64,000 nucleotides of DNA, from positions 1,521,788-1,585,787 of the forward strand of contig NZ_LMGU01000001.1 of assembly GCF_001427525.1 (NCBI RefSeq), in the 5' to 3' direction. The translations under genes were made by a program, and so were the position numbers. The notes beneath the pieces are model-generated. The model saw only the letters and a list, made by a program, of their open reading frames with translations, was not told where the DNA came from and ran no database searches. Numbering within the stretch: position 1 is the first letter of the stretch; each line of letters begins with the position of its first letter. Positions 18,007-27,364 of the stretch are shown here, piece after piece. The stretch comes from Microbacterium sp. Root61. Its GTDB lineage: Bacteria; Actinomycetota; Actinomycetes; Actinomycetales; Microbacteriaceae.

Positions 18007-19185
18007 TCAGACGACGCGGCCGACCGGATGAGCCCGGATCGCCTCTTCGTCGATCTCGCAGCCCCATCCGGGGCCGTCGGGCAGCAGCATGTGGCCATCG
18101 ACGACCGTGGGGGGAGTCACGACGTCGTCGCGCCATGGCACCCCGTCGACGTCGTACTCGAGGATGCTGAAGTTCGGGATGGTCGCCGCGAAATGCGCGC
18201 TCATGTACGTGAGCAGGTGGCTTGCGAAGTTGTGGGGCGCGACATTCAAGTCGTACGTGGCGGCAAGATCGGCGATCCGGAGTGCTTCCGGCATTCCGTT
18301 CCAGGAGACATCGACGACAGGCACGTCGATCGCGCCCCGATCGAAGAACTGGCGGTAGTGCCGGGCGCCCGACAGCGCCTCTCCGGAAGCGATCCGCACC
18401 TGACCGTTGCCCCGTGCCGCGACGAGTGCTTCCGGCTCGAGGCTGTCCGACTCCAGCCAGCCCAAGGGCGTATCGGCCAGACGTCGGGCTAGTCGTCCGA
18501 TCGCTTCGCCTTTCACGCAGAAGACGGTGTCGAGCAAGATCTCCACGTCGGGACCGGCGCCCTCGTGGAAGGCGTCGATCAGGTCGACCGTGCCCTCCAT
18601 CGTGCGACGGGACAACTCCAGCGAGGTCTCGCCCGCACCGCTCCACAGCGGCAGATAGAGCGTCGCCGCACCGCCCTCGAACAGGATGACGTTGGTCTTC
18701 AGCGATCGGAATCCGCGGTCGCGCACCTCACGCCCGAGATCGACGATCTCGTCCAGCGACGTGATGGGCGGGTGCTCACCGGCCTGGGACATCCGTACCC
18801 GCCCCAGTCCGCAGTGCGACCAGTACAGCGGAAGGCGATCGCGAAGGATCCCGCCGAGCAGGGCGGCGACAGGCACGCCCGCGGCGCGCGCCCGGACATC
18901 CAGGCTCGCGTTGAGGATGGCGCCCGCCGCTCGGCGGTTCAGGAAGGACTCGGCCTCGTGCGTCGCGGAGTGCATCACCGCCTCCAGCCGTCGCGTGTTG
19001 GTCGGGTCGAGCCCGACGACGAGCGGAGCGAGCCGTTCGATGATCTGTCCCACACCTCGCGCGGAGTAGCCTCCGTCGGTGAACTCCGCCCACCCGGTCA
19101 CGCCCTCGTCGGTCTCGAGTTTGAGGTACGACCAGATGCGGGTGCCCGCCGCGCAGTGCAGCGTCTCGAATCGCGAGATCTTCAT
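18007..19185 (-). CDS. Enolase-superfamily (mandelate racemase-like) enzyme 3
   Basis: About 392 residues. Metal ligands appear as Asp219 (ILLDTVF), Glu245 (WLESD) and Glu269 (ASGEAL). His318 (NVAPHNF) is the likely C-terminal acid/base residue. The usual KxK site reads KTN (Lys163, Asn165), so it is a divergent member and not a duplicate of the other two. The insertion at residues 165-195 (FEGGAATLYLPLWSGAGE) is longer than in its neighbours. The ATG at 19185 is 5 bp after the stop of the ABC ATPase gene. Joint transcription with the importer indicates action on the imported acid or an early product. Confidence 0.85.
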   Translation of the reverse strand: MKISRFETLHCAAGTRIWSYLKLETDEGVTGWAEFTDGGYSARGVGQIIERLAPLVVGLDPTNTRRLEAVMHSATHEAESFLNRRAAGAILNASLDVRARAAGVPVAALLGGILRDRLPLYWSHCGLGRVRMSQAGEHPPITSLDEIVDLGREVRDRGFRSLKTNVILFEGGAATLYLPLWSGAGETSLELSRRTMEGTVDLIDAFHEGAGPDVEILLDTVFCVKGEAIGRLARRLADTPLGWLESDSLEPEALVAARGNGQVRIASGEALSGARHYRQFFDRGAIDVPVVDVSWNGMPEALRIADLAATYDLNVAPHNFASHLLTYMSAHFAATIPNFSILEYDVDGVPWRDDVVTPPTVVDGHMLLPDGPGWGCEIDEEAIRAHPVGRVV

Positions 19186-19190
19186 GGCGC

Positions 19191-20309
19191 TCAGCCTGCG
19201 GCGGGGACGAAGTGCACGTGGTCCGCGCGTACCCCGACCGTGACCTGGTCGCCGGCGACGAGCGTTCCATCGGCGGGGATCTCGGCCCGGATGACGCCGA
19301 CCGGCACGCGAAGCGAGACGTCGATGTGCCGTCCGAGGAAGGCCACCCGTTCGACGGTCGCAGTCCACGTATTCTCCAGCATCGTGGCGGCGTGGCCGAC
19401 CACGACATTCTCGGAGCGGAAGACCGCCGTCACGTCCGTGATTGCGCCCACATACGGCTCGGTCGATCGCACGGTGAACTCGCCCTGCACTGCACTCAGC
19501 CCATCCGCAGCCGCGGTCGCCCGCACGAGGTTGGCGCGGCCGATGAAGTTGGCGGCGAACTCCGTTGCGGGACGACGGTAGATCTCGCGCGGGGCGTCCA
19601 GCTGCTCGATCACGCCCTCCCTCATCAGCGCTACACGATCCGACATCGACATCGCCTCGGTCTGGTCGTGCGTGACGTAAACGCTGGTGATGCCCACGGT
19701 GCGCTGGAGTTCCAAAAGCTCGAAGCGCATCTGCTCGCGCAGGCCCGCGTCGAGGTTGGAGAGCGGCTCGTCGAACAGCAGCAGCTTCGGGCGGGTGACG
19801 ATCGCGCGGGCCAGCGCGACGCGCTGCTGCTGACCTCCGGATAGCTCTGTGCCGTAGCGCTTGGCGAACTTCGAGAGACCGACGAGGGTGAGGACCTCGT
19901 CGACGCGAGCGGCGACGTCCTTCTTGGCCAGCCCACGGAGCCCATAGCCCACGTTCTTCTCCACGGTCATGTGCGGCCACACCGCGTAGGACTGGAACAC
20001 CATGTTGATCCCGCGCTTCTCGGGCGGGAGCTGCCGATCCACCGAAGCGATGACCTCCCCGTCGAGCGTGATGGTTCCACCGGACGGCGACTCGAGGCCG
20101 GCGATGCAGCGCAGGGTCGTCGTCTTGCCGCAGCCCGAGGGCCCGAGCAGAGTGAGGAATTCTCCCGGCTTGATCGTGAAGTCGATGCCCTTGACCGCTT
20201 CGGTCTCGCCGTACTTGATGCGCAGGCCCGAAACGACGAGGGATGCGCCGGTCGTCGATGCCGACGCCGTCTCGGTGTCCTGCGGTCGCGCGTGGGTGAT
20301 GTTGCTCAC
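19191..20309 (-). CDS. ABC transporter ATP-binding protein (AfuC/FbpC/PotA type)
   Basis: 372 residues. The ATPase domain (residues 25-260) has Walker [10 protein letters not shown], signature LSGGQQQR, Walker B LLLFDEP and the switch histidine YVTHDQ. A C-terminal TOBE-type regulatory domain covers about residues 280-370. It is the energy unit for the two-domain permease and binding lipoprotein encoded just upstream. Such systems are often labelled ferric-iron importers. The family also contains sugar-phosphate importers (AfuABC) and phosphonate importers, and the three enolase-superfamily enzymes in this cluster make an organic-acid or sugar-acid substrate more likely than iron. Confidence 0.88.
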   Translation of the reverse strand: MSNITHARPQDTETASASTTGASLVVSGLRIKYGETEAVKGIDFTIKPGEFLTLLGPSGCGKTTTLRCIAGLESPSGGTITLDGEVIASVDRQLPPEKRGINMVFQSYAVWPHMTVEKNVGYGLRGLAKKDVAARVDEVLTLVGLSKFAKRYGTELSGGQQQRVALARAIVTRPKLLLFDEPLSNLDAGLREQMRFELLELQRTVGITSVYVTHDQTEAMSMSDRVALMREGVIEQLDAPREIYRRPATEFAANFIGRANLVRATAAADGLSAVQGEFTVRSTEPYVGAITDVTAVFRSENVVVGHAATMLENTWTATVERVAFLGRHIDVSLRVPVGVIRAEIPADGTLVAGDQVTVGVRADHVHFVPAAG

Positions 20310-20349
20310 GTGATGCTTCTTTCGGTCGGGAGCGCTGGAGTCCAGCAGC

Positions 20350-22125
20350 CTAGAGGTTCGAGGAATCGAGTTTCGCGCGCAGCACGAGTCGGGCGAACAG
20401 GATGCCGATGGCCATGACGATGGTCAGCAGGAGCCCGACCACGGCCGCATTGCGGACCGAGCCCTGCTCGACGTAGTTCCACGCGAGGACGGCCAGCGGT
20501 CGTGACTTCGGTCCGGACAGGATGACGGCTTCGTTCACCTCGCGGGTCGCGAACACGAACAGCAGCGTCCATGCGGATAGGAGCGCCGGCTTCAGCAGCG
20601 GGAAGGTCACCGTCATGATCGTGCGCAGCTTGCCAGCACCATTCATCCGGGCCGCTTCCTCGAGCGACTTGTCGACTTGGATCAGACCCGCACTCGCGAA
20701 CCTCGCCGCTTGCGGGATGTAGGCGCCGATGAGCGCGATCATCACCAGGATGACCGTCGCATAGATCGGCGAGCGCACGTACATCCACATGATCCCGGTC
20801 GCGAACACGATGCCGGGAACGGCGATCGGGAAGGTTCCGAGGTAGTCGACGATCGCGCCCATGCGTCCGCGCTCGCGCACGACGACGTAGGCGACCACGA
20901 GCCCGATGACCACGGTGATCGTGGGTACGAGCACACCCAGCCACAGGGTGTTGCCAAAGGCCGTCAGCACGTCGGGCGCGCGAAACACCTGGATGATGCC
21001 GTCGAACGAGAACGTCATCCGCCGGAAGTCGGTGATCGCGAACGGGGTGAGCGACATGAGGATCAGGACGATGTAGGGAAGGACGGCCGCCAACAGCACG
21101 TAGAGCCCGAAGGCGGCTGCCGCGAGGTAGCGCCCGGCACGCATCTTGACGAGACGAGGCCGCGTGCCGCGTGCGCTCACCGTGACGAACCGGTTCGCGT
21201 TGCGCACCGACCGGCGGTAGAGGTAGACACCACCGAGGGTGAACCAGAAGAGCAGCGTGCCGAGCGCCGCGCCGACGGGCGGTTGCGCGGGGAAGACCGT
21301 CACCGCGCGATACACCTCGACAGCGAGCGGCGAGAAGCTCGTGTTCAGTCCCAACACACCGGGGATCACGAACACGCCGGTTGCGAGCACGGCGACGAAG
21401 AAGAAGGACGCCACGAGCGCCGGGCGCATGATCGGCAGCGTGACCTTCAAGGCCGTCGCGAATGCGCCGTGCCCGTTCATGTAGGACGCCTCTTCGAGGG
21501 AGGGATCCATGTTCTTCAGTGCCGACGAAATGAAGAGGTACGCGTACGGGATGTAGAAGAGCAGCATCACGAAGATGACGCCGGGCAGGCTCATGATGTT
21601 CACGAAAGTCGCGTCGGTACCCAGCATCCAGCGGAGGTTGACGTTGATCATGCCGGAGTTCGGCGCGGCCAGCATCATCCATGCGAGAGCGCCCACGAAG
21701 GGCGAGAGGAACAGGGGCAGGATCAGCCCGAACTCCCACAGCTTGCGCAGGGGCACGTTGACGCGGGTGAGGAACCAGGCCGCGAGTCCGCCGAACAGGA
21801 CGGAGAGCCCCGCGACGCTGACGGCCATGAGGAGGGTTCCGATGAGCGAGGCGTAGTACTCGCCACTGAGGTAGACGCGGTAGATCGCGTCGAGGGAGAA
21901 GCTGTTGTCGGGAAGGCCGGGCGCCTTGCTCTGGAACGCCCCGAAGAACACCATCGCCACGGGGCCGGCCACCAGGCCGAGCAGCAGGATGAAGACGGCG
22001 ATGCCGAGGGACGAGGGGCGGCGCCACAGCGCGCGGCGGCCGGCGCCCGGCGGCACCGCGACCGAAGTGGTCGCGGTGCCGCCGGTCTCGCCGACGACGG
22101 GTTCGGCTTGATCGAGAATCGTCAT
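20350..22125 (-). CDS. ABC transporter permease with two fused membrane domains (AfuB/FbpB type)
   Basis: About 591 residues with roughly twelve hydrophobic segments, in two repeated permease halves (about residues 20-300 and 310-590). Each half carries the EAA-type loop facing the ATPase: [22 protein letters not shown] in the first half and [22 protein letters not shown] in the second. Such fused permeases are typical of the FbpB/AfuB family. The ATG at 22125 overlaps the stop of the binding-protein gene by ATGA; the frame extending nine codons further upstream lies inside that gene. The N-terminal 25 residues are polar and cytoplasmic. Confidence 0.87.
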   Translation of the reverse strand: MTILDQAEPVVGETGGTATTSVAVPPGAGRRALWRRPSSLGIAVFILLLGLVAGPVAMVFFGAFQSKAPGLPDNSFSLDAIYRVYLSGEYYASLIGTLLMAVSVAGLSVLFGGLAAWFLTRVNVPLRKLWEFGLILPLFLSPFVGALAWMMLAAPNSGMINVNLRWMLGTDATFVNIMSLPGVIFVMLLFYIPYAYLFISSALKNMDPSLEEASYMNGHGAFATALKVTLPIMRPALVASFFFVAVLATGVFVIPGVLGLNTSFSPLAVEVYRAVTVFPAQPPVGAALGTLLFWFTLGGVYLYRRSVRNANRFVTVSARGTRPRLVKMRAGRYLAAAAFGLYVLLAAVLPYIVLILMSLTPFAITDFRRMTFSFDGIIQVFRAPDVLTAFGNTLWLGVLVPTITVVIGLVVAYVVVRERGRMGAIVDYLGTFPIAVPGIVFATGIMWMYVRSPIYATVILVMIALIGAYIPQAARFASAGLIQVDKSLEEAARMNGAGKLRTIMTVTFPLLKPALLSAWTLLFVFATREVNEAVILSGPKSRPLAVLAWNYVEQGSVRNAAVVGLLLTIVMAIGILFARLVLRAKLDSSNL

Positions 22126-23249
22126 CCGGAGTATCCGAATACTTCGTTCCACTGCGAGAGGAAGTCGCCGTCAGCGGAGGATGCCTTCAAGAACTCCTCG
22201 TCGTCGATGAAATCGAACCAGACATTGTCGATCTCGGGCCCCTTGTACCAGTCGAAGCTCAGCAGCTCGCGGTCATCGGAGACTTCGCTGTTGGCCGGAA
22301 CCGTTTGGGTGATCGTGGTGTAACTCGCGTTGGCCTCCGGTGTGGTGGCCCATTCCATGAACAACCGCGCGGCGTTCGGGTGCGGCGCATCCTCGACGAC
22401 TCCGACGGCGAAGTAGCCGCCGGTGGTGTCCTTCGGATACACGAACTCCAGCGGGGCCCCCTGCAGCGCCTGCGGCGCGGCGAGGCTGTCGGTCAGCGCC
22501 ACCGCGATCGCGTACTCACCGGCGATCAGGTTCTGCACGAGCGTCGCCGAGCTGTAGAACAGCGGGTCGTTGTCGGCGATGGCCTGCAGTGCATCCCAGC
22601 CGTACTCGTCGGCGGCGTCGCCTTCGGCGAAGCGGTAGTAGAACGCTGCAGCCTGCTGCGACGATTGCGGCATGTTGACACCGACGCGACCCTTGAACAC
22701 CGGGTCCCCGGCCGCCTTGATCGGGTCCTTGCGGATCTCCTTGATCTCGGCGTCCGTGAGCAGCGAGGGGTTGTAGGCGACGGTCTGGAAATAGCCGTTC
22801 TGCACGGGATAGAAGAATCCGGGACCCGACTGGTCGGCCGGGTACAGATCGGCATTCTCCGGTGTGTACTCCGCGATCCACCCGGAATCGACGGCTGACT
22901 GCATCGAGACCCGGTCGGCGATGCTGAAGATGTCCGCCTGGTGCTGGTCGGCCGACATCTCCTGGGCGAACCGCTGGTTGAGCTCGCTGCCGGGCAGCCG
23001 GAGGATGTTCACCGTGATGCCGTACTCCTCGCTGAACCCCTGTGTCCAGGCCTGCAGGGAGGTCTCGTTGGCGTCACCGTAGAACGTGAGCTCCCCTTCC
23101 TCCTTCGCGGCGGCGACGAGCGCGGCCATGTCGCCGTCCGGTGCTGCTTCCGACGAGGATGGCTCCGCAGGGGTGGATGAGCACCCGGCCAACGCCACAA
23201 GAACGGATGCGGCCAGCGTGGCGACCGCGATCCTCTGGATGTTCTTCAC
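22122..23249 (-). CDS. Extracellular binding lipoprotein (AfuA/FbpA-type, solute-binding family 1)
   Basis: About 375 residues beginning with a lipoprotein signal ending in VALAGC (Cys23), followed by a Ser/Pro/Glu linker and a two-lobed binding domain starting LVAAAKEEGELTFYGDA. The paired tyrosines that bind ferric iron in true FbpA proteins are not clearly present, which favours an organic ligand. The GTG at 23249 is chosen because AAGGGAG sits 7 nt upstream and it gives a classic K-N-I signal start; an ATG at 23267 with a poor ribosome site is the alternative. This is the first gene of a five-gene operon with the permease, ATPase and two enolase-superfamily enzymes. Confidence 0.86.
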   Translation of the reverse strand: MKNIQRIAVATLAASVLVALAGCSSTPAEPSSSEAAPDGDMAALVAAAKEEGELTFYGDANETSLQAWTQGFSEEYGITVNILRLPGSELNQRFAQEMSADQHQADIFSIADRVSMQSAVDSGWIAEYTPENADLYPADQSGPGFFYPVQNGYFQTVAYNPSLLTDAEIKEIRKDPIKAAGDPVFKGRVGVNMPQSSQQAAAFYYRFAEGDAADEYGWDALQAIADNDPLFYSSATLVQNLIAGEYAIAVALTDSLAAPQALQGAPLEFVYPKDTTGGYFAVGVVEDAPHPNAARLFMEWATTPEANASYTTITQTVPANSEVSDDRELLSFDWYKGPEIDNVWFDFIDDEEFLKASSADGDFLSQWNEVFGYSG

Positions 23250-23282
23250 AAATAGCTCCCTTGCCATCTCTTGATGCTGAAC

Positions 23283-23307
23283 GATTCGGACCCGGTCGGA
23301 ACGAATC
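23283..23307. promoter_or_regulatory. Inverted repeat upstream of the importer operon
   Basis: GATTCG (23283-23288) and CGAATC (23302-23307) are perfect arms. Inside them TTCGGACCCGGTCGGAA (23285-23301) is itself an 8-1-8 palindrome with one mismatch. It lies 34-58 bp upstream of the chosen GTG of the binding-protein gene, a plausible operator position. The binding protein is unknown; the IclR product of 14784 is the obvious candidate. Confidence 0.4.
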
Positions 23308-23503
23308 ATGGCTGTCAGTCCCCCGCCACGGACTCTTTGCAACGACCGAGAATCGGGGTGATTCCATTTGACGGACTCCGCGTGCCAGGGACAACGGGGC
23401 GTCCCGCATAGGGGAACGTCCCCGCGACGTTGCGCCACGCCTCCGAGCCGATCGCGTCCGATACACAGCACTGAAGGACGGTGTCGCGGGGCAGGATGGA
23501 ACG

Positions 23504-23773
23504 GTGAGACGCGTGCATGTGATCGTCCGAGGCGAGGTCCAGGGTGTGGGCTACCGCTACACCGCACGCCTGATCGCGCGAGAGGTCGGCGTCAGCGGCT
23601 GGGTGCGCAATCGCCGTGACGGCACCGTCGAGGCGGAGGTCGAGGGCACCCCCGCCCAGGTCGACGAGATGCTGGCGTGGATGGCCGAAGGCCCACCGGG
23701 GTCACGCGTCGAGAGCGCGTCGGTCACCGAGCAGCACCCCGACGGCGGCGTCGGGTTCCGCGTCGTCGAGTAG
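23504..23773 (+). CDS. acyP: Acylphosphatase
   Basis: 89 residues, the full length of a small acylphosphatase, which hydrolyses carboxyl-phosphate bonds in acyl phosphates in the cytoplasm. The signature GEVQGVGYRYTA contains the phosphate-binding loop and the catalytic arginine (Arg18 of the loop region), and SGWVRNRRDGTVEAEVEG contains the catalytic asparagine. The GTG at 23504 starts directly at the conserved first strand. It stands alone between the importer operon promoter and a convergent nitronate monooxygenase gene 3 bp downstream. Confidence 0.92.
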   Translation: MRRVHVIVRGEVQGVGYRYTARLIAREVGVSGWVRNRRDGTVEAEVEGTPAQVDEMLAWMAEGPPGSRVESASVTEQHPDGGVGFRVVE

Positions 23774-23776
23774 ATC

Positions 23777-24823
23777 TCAGCCCGGTAGCCCCGCCGCCAG
23801 CTCCGCGAAGACCTCACCCGCATCCTCACGCGTCGCCAGCCCCGCCGCCTGCCCCGCCCACAGCGAGACGAGATCGCCGTTGCCGGCAGCCCCGGCCGCG
23901 GCGCGGAAGGCGCCGGTCAGCCAGTTCTGCGCGGGGAACGGGGCGATGACGCCGGAGGCCTCGATCGCGCGCATGGCACGGTTCGGGATGCCGCGGGCCA
24001 GGCGTCCGCTCATCGCCCGGGTCAGCACGGTGCCGGTGTCGCCGGCCGCGGCGATCGCCTGCCGGTGCGCCTCGGTCGCGGCTGACTGCCGCGTGCGCAG
24101 GAAGGCCGTGCCGACCTGCACGCCGGAGGCGCCGAGCGCGAACGCCGCAGCGACGCCGCGCCGGTCGGCGATACCGCCGGCCGCGATCACGGGCACCCGA
24201 ACGGCGTCCACGACCTGCGGGACGAGCGCGAACGTGCCGACGAGCGACCGCTCGGCGGGGCGCAGGAACGACACCCGGTGTCCCGCTGCTTCGGATCCGG
24301 TCGCGACGATGGCATCGACCCCCGCCTCATCCAGCGCCTGCGCCTCGGCGACGGTCGTGGCCGTGCCGACGACGCGGATGCCGCGGGCATGGGCCGCCTC
24401 GAGCAGAGCGGCGGTCGGCACACCGTAGACGACGCTCAGCACGGCGGGCGCGGCATCCAGTACCGCGGCGATCTGGTCGTCGGAGTCGGGCAGGAACCGT
24501 TCCGGCAGGCTCGGCGGCGCCACGCCCGCCTCGGCGTACAGCGGAGCCAGGGCGGCCAGGTGCGGTGCCGGATCGACTTCGGCCGGCGTGATCTCGCCCG
24601 GCATCGGCAGCCAGAGATTCACCGCGAACGGGCGATCGGTGGCCGCGCGAAGCTGCCCGATGGTGTCATGGATCCGGTCGGGCTCGTAGCCGTAGAGGCC
24701 GTACGAGCCGAGTCCGCCCGCCTCGCTGACCGCGGCCGTGAGCTCGATGGAGGAGAGGCCGCCGAACGGGCCCAGCACGATCGGCGTGGTGATGCCGATC
24801 ACCTGCTGCAGAGTCTCGGTCAT
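23777..24823 (-). CDS. Nitronate monooxygenase / 2-nitropropane dioxygenase family flavoprotein
   Basis: 348 residues with a TIM-barrel NMO fold: PIVLGPFGGLSSIELTAAVSEAGGLGSYG at the N-terminus, IVATGSEAAGHR near residue 175, and the FMN-phosphate site IAAGGIADRRGVAAAFALGASGVQVGTAFL. Enzymes of this family oxidise propionate 3-nitronate and other nitronates with FMN and oxygen, protecting against nitro toxins. The catalytic histidine equivalent is in GSEAAGHR. The gene is monocistronic, with its own start codon ATG at 24823, and is separated from rplA by a strong hairpin. Confidence 0.87.
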   Translation of the reverse strand: MTETLQQVIGITTPIVLGPFGGLSSIELTAAVSEAGGLGSYGLYGYEPDRIHDTIGQLRAATDRPFAVNLWLPMPGEITPAEVDPAPHLAALAPLYAEAGVAPPSLPERFLPDSDDQIAAVLDAAPAVLSVVYGVPTAALLEAAHARGIRVVGTATTVAEAQALDEAGVDAIVATGSEAAGHRVSFLRPAERSLVGTFALVPQVVDAVRVPVIAAGGIADRRGVAAAFALGASGVQVGTAFLRTRQSAATEAHRQAIAAAGDTGTVLTRAMSGRLARGIPNRAMRAIEASGVIAPFPAQNWLTGAFRAAAGAAGNGDLVSLWAGQAAGLATREDAGEVFAELAAGLPG

Positions 24824-24904
24824 GGTGTTTCCCTCCGTCGACGGACCCTACCGACGCTAGTCGGCCCGGGCGAGACCGCGCGGAGTGTGACGCCGGGAAC
24901 GCAG

Positions 24905-24933
24905 AAGGACCCCACCGAAACGGTGGGGTCCTT
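24905..24933. terminator. Terminator of the rplK-rplA operon
   Basis: A perfect 13-bp stem (24905-24917 with 24921-24933) and a 3-nt AAA/TTT loop lie 45 bp beyond the rplA stop. It is palindromic enough to act on both strands and also shields the nitronate monooxygenase gene from ribosomal-operon read-through. Confidence 0.8.
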
Positions 24934-24977
24934 CGCAGATCATCCGGAGCGCGGACGCTCCGGGACGATCAGATGCT

Positions 24978-25667
24978 TTACAGCGCGTTGACGTCCAGCG
25001 GGATGCCGGGGCCGAACGTGGTCGAGACGGCACCCTTCTGGATGTAGCGGCCCTTCGAGCTGGACGGCTTCAGACGGTTGATCTCCTCGAGAGCAGCCTT
25101 GAAGTTCTCGTCGAGCTGGTCGGCCGTGAACGATGCCTTGCCGACGACGAAGTGCACGTTGGCGTGCTTGTCGACGCGGAACTCGATCTTGCCGCCCTTG
25201 ATCTCCTCGACGGCCTTGGCCGGGTTCGGGGTGACCGTGCCGGTCTTCGGGTTGGGCATGAGGCCACGGGGGCCGAGCACCTTTCCGAGACGACCGACCT
25301 GGCCCATGAGCTCGGGCGTGGAGACGGCCGCGTCGAACGCGGTCCAGCCGCCGGCGACCTTCTCGATGAGCTCGGCGCCGCCGACCTCATCCGCACCGGC
25401 TGCGATGGCGGCCTCAGCGGCCGGGCCCGTCGCGAACACGATGACGCGAGCGGTCTTGCCCGTGCCGTGGGGCAGCATGACGGTGCCGCGCACCATCTGG
25501 TCTGCCTTGCGGGGGTCCACAGCGAGCTTGAGTGCGACCTCGACGGTCGAGTCGAACTTCGCCGACCCCGTCTCCTTCGCGAGCGCAACTGCCTCGGTGG
25601 ACGTGTAGAACTTGTCAGCCGCGATCTTCGCGGCGGCGGCCTGGTAGGCCTTGGACTTGGTAGCCAT
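24978..25667 (-). CDS. rplA: 50S ribosomal protein L1
   Basis: 229 residues, the normal L1 length. The characteristic block [22 protein letters not shown] and [45 protein letters not shown] is intact. L1 binds 23S rRNA at the stalk near the E site and, in many bacteria, represses its own operon by binding the rplK mRNA leader. It lies 14 bp after rplK and is the last gene of that unit, followed by a strong terminator. Confidence 0.97.
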   Translation of the reverse strand: MATKSKAYQAAAAKIAADKFYTSTEAVALAKETGSAKFDSTVEVALKLAVDPRKADQMVRGTVMLPHGTGKTARVIVFATGPAAEAAIAAGADEVGGAELIEKVAGGWTAFDAAVSTPELMGQVGRLGKVLGPRGLMPNPKTGTVTPNPAKAVEEIKGGKIEFRVDKHANVHFVVGKASFTADQLDENFKAALEEINRLKPSSSKGRYIQKGAVSTTFGPGIPLDVNAL

Positions 25668-25681
25668 TTTCCTTATCCCCC

Positions 25682-26113
25682 TCAGTCCTCGACCGTGATG
25701 CCCATGGAACGGGCGGTGCCGGCGATGATCTTCGAGGCGGCCTCGATGTCGTTTGCGTTCAGGTCGGGCTGCTTCGCCTCGGCGATCTCGCGCACCTGCG
25801 CCTTGGTCAACTTGGCGACCTTGACGGTGTGGGGCGTCGGCGAGCCCTTGGCGACGCCGGCGGCCTTCTTGATGAGCTCGGCTGCCGGGGGCGTCTTCAG
25901 GATGAACGTGAAGCTGCGGTCTTCGTAGACGGTGATCTCAACGGGGATGACGTTGCCGCGCTGGGCCTCGGTCGCCGCGTTGTACGCCTTGCAGAACTCC
26001 ATGATGTTGACGCCGTGCTGACCGAGCGCGGGCCCGATCGGGGGCGCCGGGTTTGCGGCACCAGCCTTGATCTGAAGTTTGATCAGGCCGGTCACCTTCT
26101 TCTTAGGTGCCAT
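25682..26113 (-). CDS. rplK: 50S ribosomal protein L11
   Basis: 143 residues, full length. The N-terminal [18 protein letters not shown], the proline-rich [20 protein letters not shown] linker and the C-terminal rRNA-binding domain (RSMGITVED end) are all conserved. L11 forms the base of the GTPase-associated stalk of the 50S subunit. The ATG at 26113 is chosen over upstream frames because it gives the invariant N-terminus. It is separated from nusG by about 100 bp rich in inverted repeats. Confidence 0.97.
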   Translation of the reverse strand: MAPKKKVTGLIKLQIKAGAANPAPPIGPALGQHGVNIMEFCKAYNAATEAQRGNVIPVEITVYEDRSFTFILKTPPAAELIKKAAGVAKGSPTPHTVKVAKLTKAQVREIAEAKQPDLNANDIEAASKIIAGTARSMGITVED

Positions 26114-26134
26114 TTCCTTTTCCTTTCCTCGAAC

Positions 26135-26209
26135 CGGATGCACTCGGCATCCGCTTCTCCCGCCAGTCCGGCCGTTCCGGACCGCGGTTTCCCCGGGCGA
26201 ACCCGGGAA
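26135..26209 (-). other. Series of hairpins in the nusG-rplK spacer
   Basis: Three inverted repeats follow one another: 26135-26153 (7-bp arms), 26166-26182 (6-bp arms) and 26191-26209 (CCCGGG-based arms). They sit immediately before rplK. They may be an L1 autoregulatory target, an attenuator or a processing region for the nusG-rplK-rplA transcript; which one is not decided by sequence. Confidence 0.45.
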
Positions 26210-26212
26210 GTC

Positions 26213-27301
26213 TTAAAGCTTGGTGACCTGGTCGAAGCTGAGCTCGACCGGGGTCTCGCGCTCGAAGAGCGAGACGAGGACGGTGAGCTTGCCGCTCTCC
26301 GGCTTGATCTCGCTGATCGTGCCCGGAAGACCCGCGAACGAGCCTTCCTTGATCGTGATGGTCTCGCCGACCTCGAAGTCGATCTCGGCGGGGATCGCAC
26401 GGGCCACGGCGTGGCCACCCTTGGCGGCGCCGCCCTTGGCGGGCGCGACCTCCTTGACCTCGACGAGCGACTTCAACATGTTGAAGGCCTCTTCGAAGCG
26501 CAGCGGGGTGGGGTTGTGGGCGTTGCCGACGAAGCCGGTGACGCCGGGCGTGTGACGCACGACCGACCAGGTGTCTTCGTTGAGCTCCATGCGAACGAGC
26601 ACGTAGCCGGGGATCCGGACGCGCGTGACCATCTTGCGCTGGCCGTTCTTGATCTCGACGACGTCCTCCATCGGGACCTCGATCTGGTAGATGTCGTCCT
26701 CGACCTCGAGCGTCGACTTGCGCTGCTCGATGTTGGCCTTCACCTTGCGCTCGAAACCGGCGTAGGAGTGCAGGACGTACCACTTGCCCGGGAGCGAGCG
26801 CAGCTCGGCGCGGAAAGCCTCGTACGGGTCGGCGTCCTCGTCGCCGGCTTCCTCGGAAGCCTCGGCGTCGTCGACGATCGCCGCAGCGGCGTCGACTTCC
26901 TCGACGAATTCCTCGTCGAGGACGGGCGCGTCCTCGTCGCCGTTGATGTCGGGGCCGTCGTAGGGCGTCACGTCATCGGCGTGCTCGGCGACGTACTCGG
27001 CCTCTTCCTCGGCGAGCGAGTCGGTGAGGACCTCGGCGGCCGCTTCGGCTTCTTCGGTCTTGTCGATGTTCAAAGCGTCATTCACGATCGCGTCGGCCTC
27101 CGGGTCGTCGATATCGATGTCGTCAAAGTCGGAAAGATCCTCAGCGCCGTCCTCGTCCACGACGTGGATCGCGACGTGCTCGGCGGGCTCAACGGAGCGC
27201 TCTTCCTCGGCGAGGACGTTGCCCTCCTGGGCTTCGTCGTCCTCCGAGGACTGCTCTGCGGCGGTCGCCCAGTCGGCGTCGTCGACATATCTTTCAGACA
27301 C
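26213..27301 (-). CDS. nusG: Transcription termination/antitermination factor NusG with long acidic N-terminus
   Basis: 362 residues, twice the length of E. coli NusG (181). The C-terminal half (from about residue 175) is standard: [21 protein letters not shown] begins the NGN domain, [32 protein letters not shown] follows, and the KOW domain contains [19 protein letters not shown]. Residues 1-170 are strongly acidic and Ala/Asp/Glu-rich with no recognised domain. NusG links RNA polymerase to Rho and the ribosome. The GTG at 27301 gives the longest product; no internal start with a good ribosome site before the NGN domain was evident, so the extension is probably real. Confidence 0.94.
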   Translation of the reverse strand: MSERYVDDADWATAAEQSSEDDEAQEGNVLAEEERSVEPAEHVAIHVVDEDGAEDLSDFDDIDIDDPEADAIVNDALNIDKTEEAEAAAEVLTDSLAEEEAEYVAEHADDVTPYDGPDINGDEDAPVLDEEFVEEVDAAAAIVDDAEASEEAGDEDADPYEAFRAELRSLPGKWYVLHSYAGFERKVKANIEQRKSTLEVEDDIYQIEVPMEDVVEIKNGQRKMVTRVRIPGYVLVRMELNEDTWSVVRHTPGVTGFVGNAHNPTPLRFEEAFNMLKSLVEVKEVAPAKGGAAKGGHAVARAIPAEIDFEVGETITIKEGSFAGLPGTISEIKPESGKLTVLVSLFERETPVELSFDQVTKL

Positions 27302-27364
27302 TTGTACTTCTTCTTCCGTTCGTGGGTGCGGGATGCTTCAGACGAACCCCACCCGCGCCGTGGG

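Noticed and set aside
20350..23249. Assignment of the importer as a ferric-iron system
   Set aside because: Genomic context is sugar-acid catabolism and no iron-binding tyrosine pair or iron regulator site is evident.
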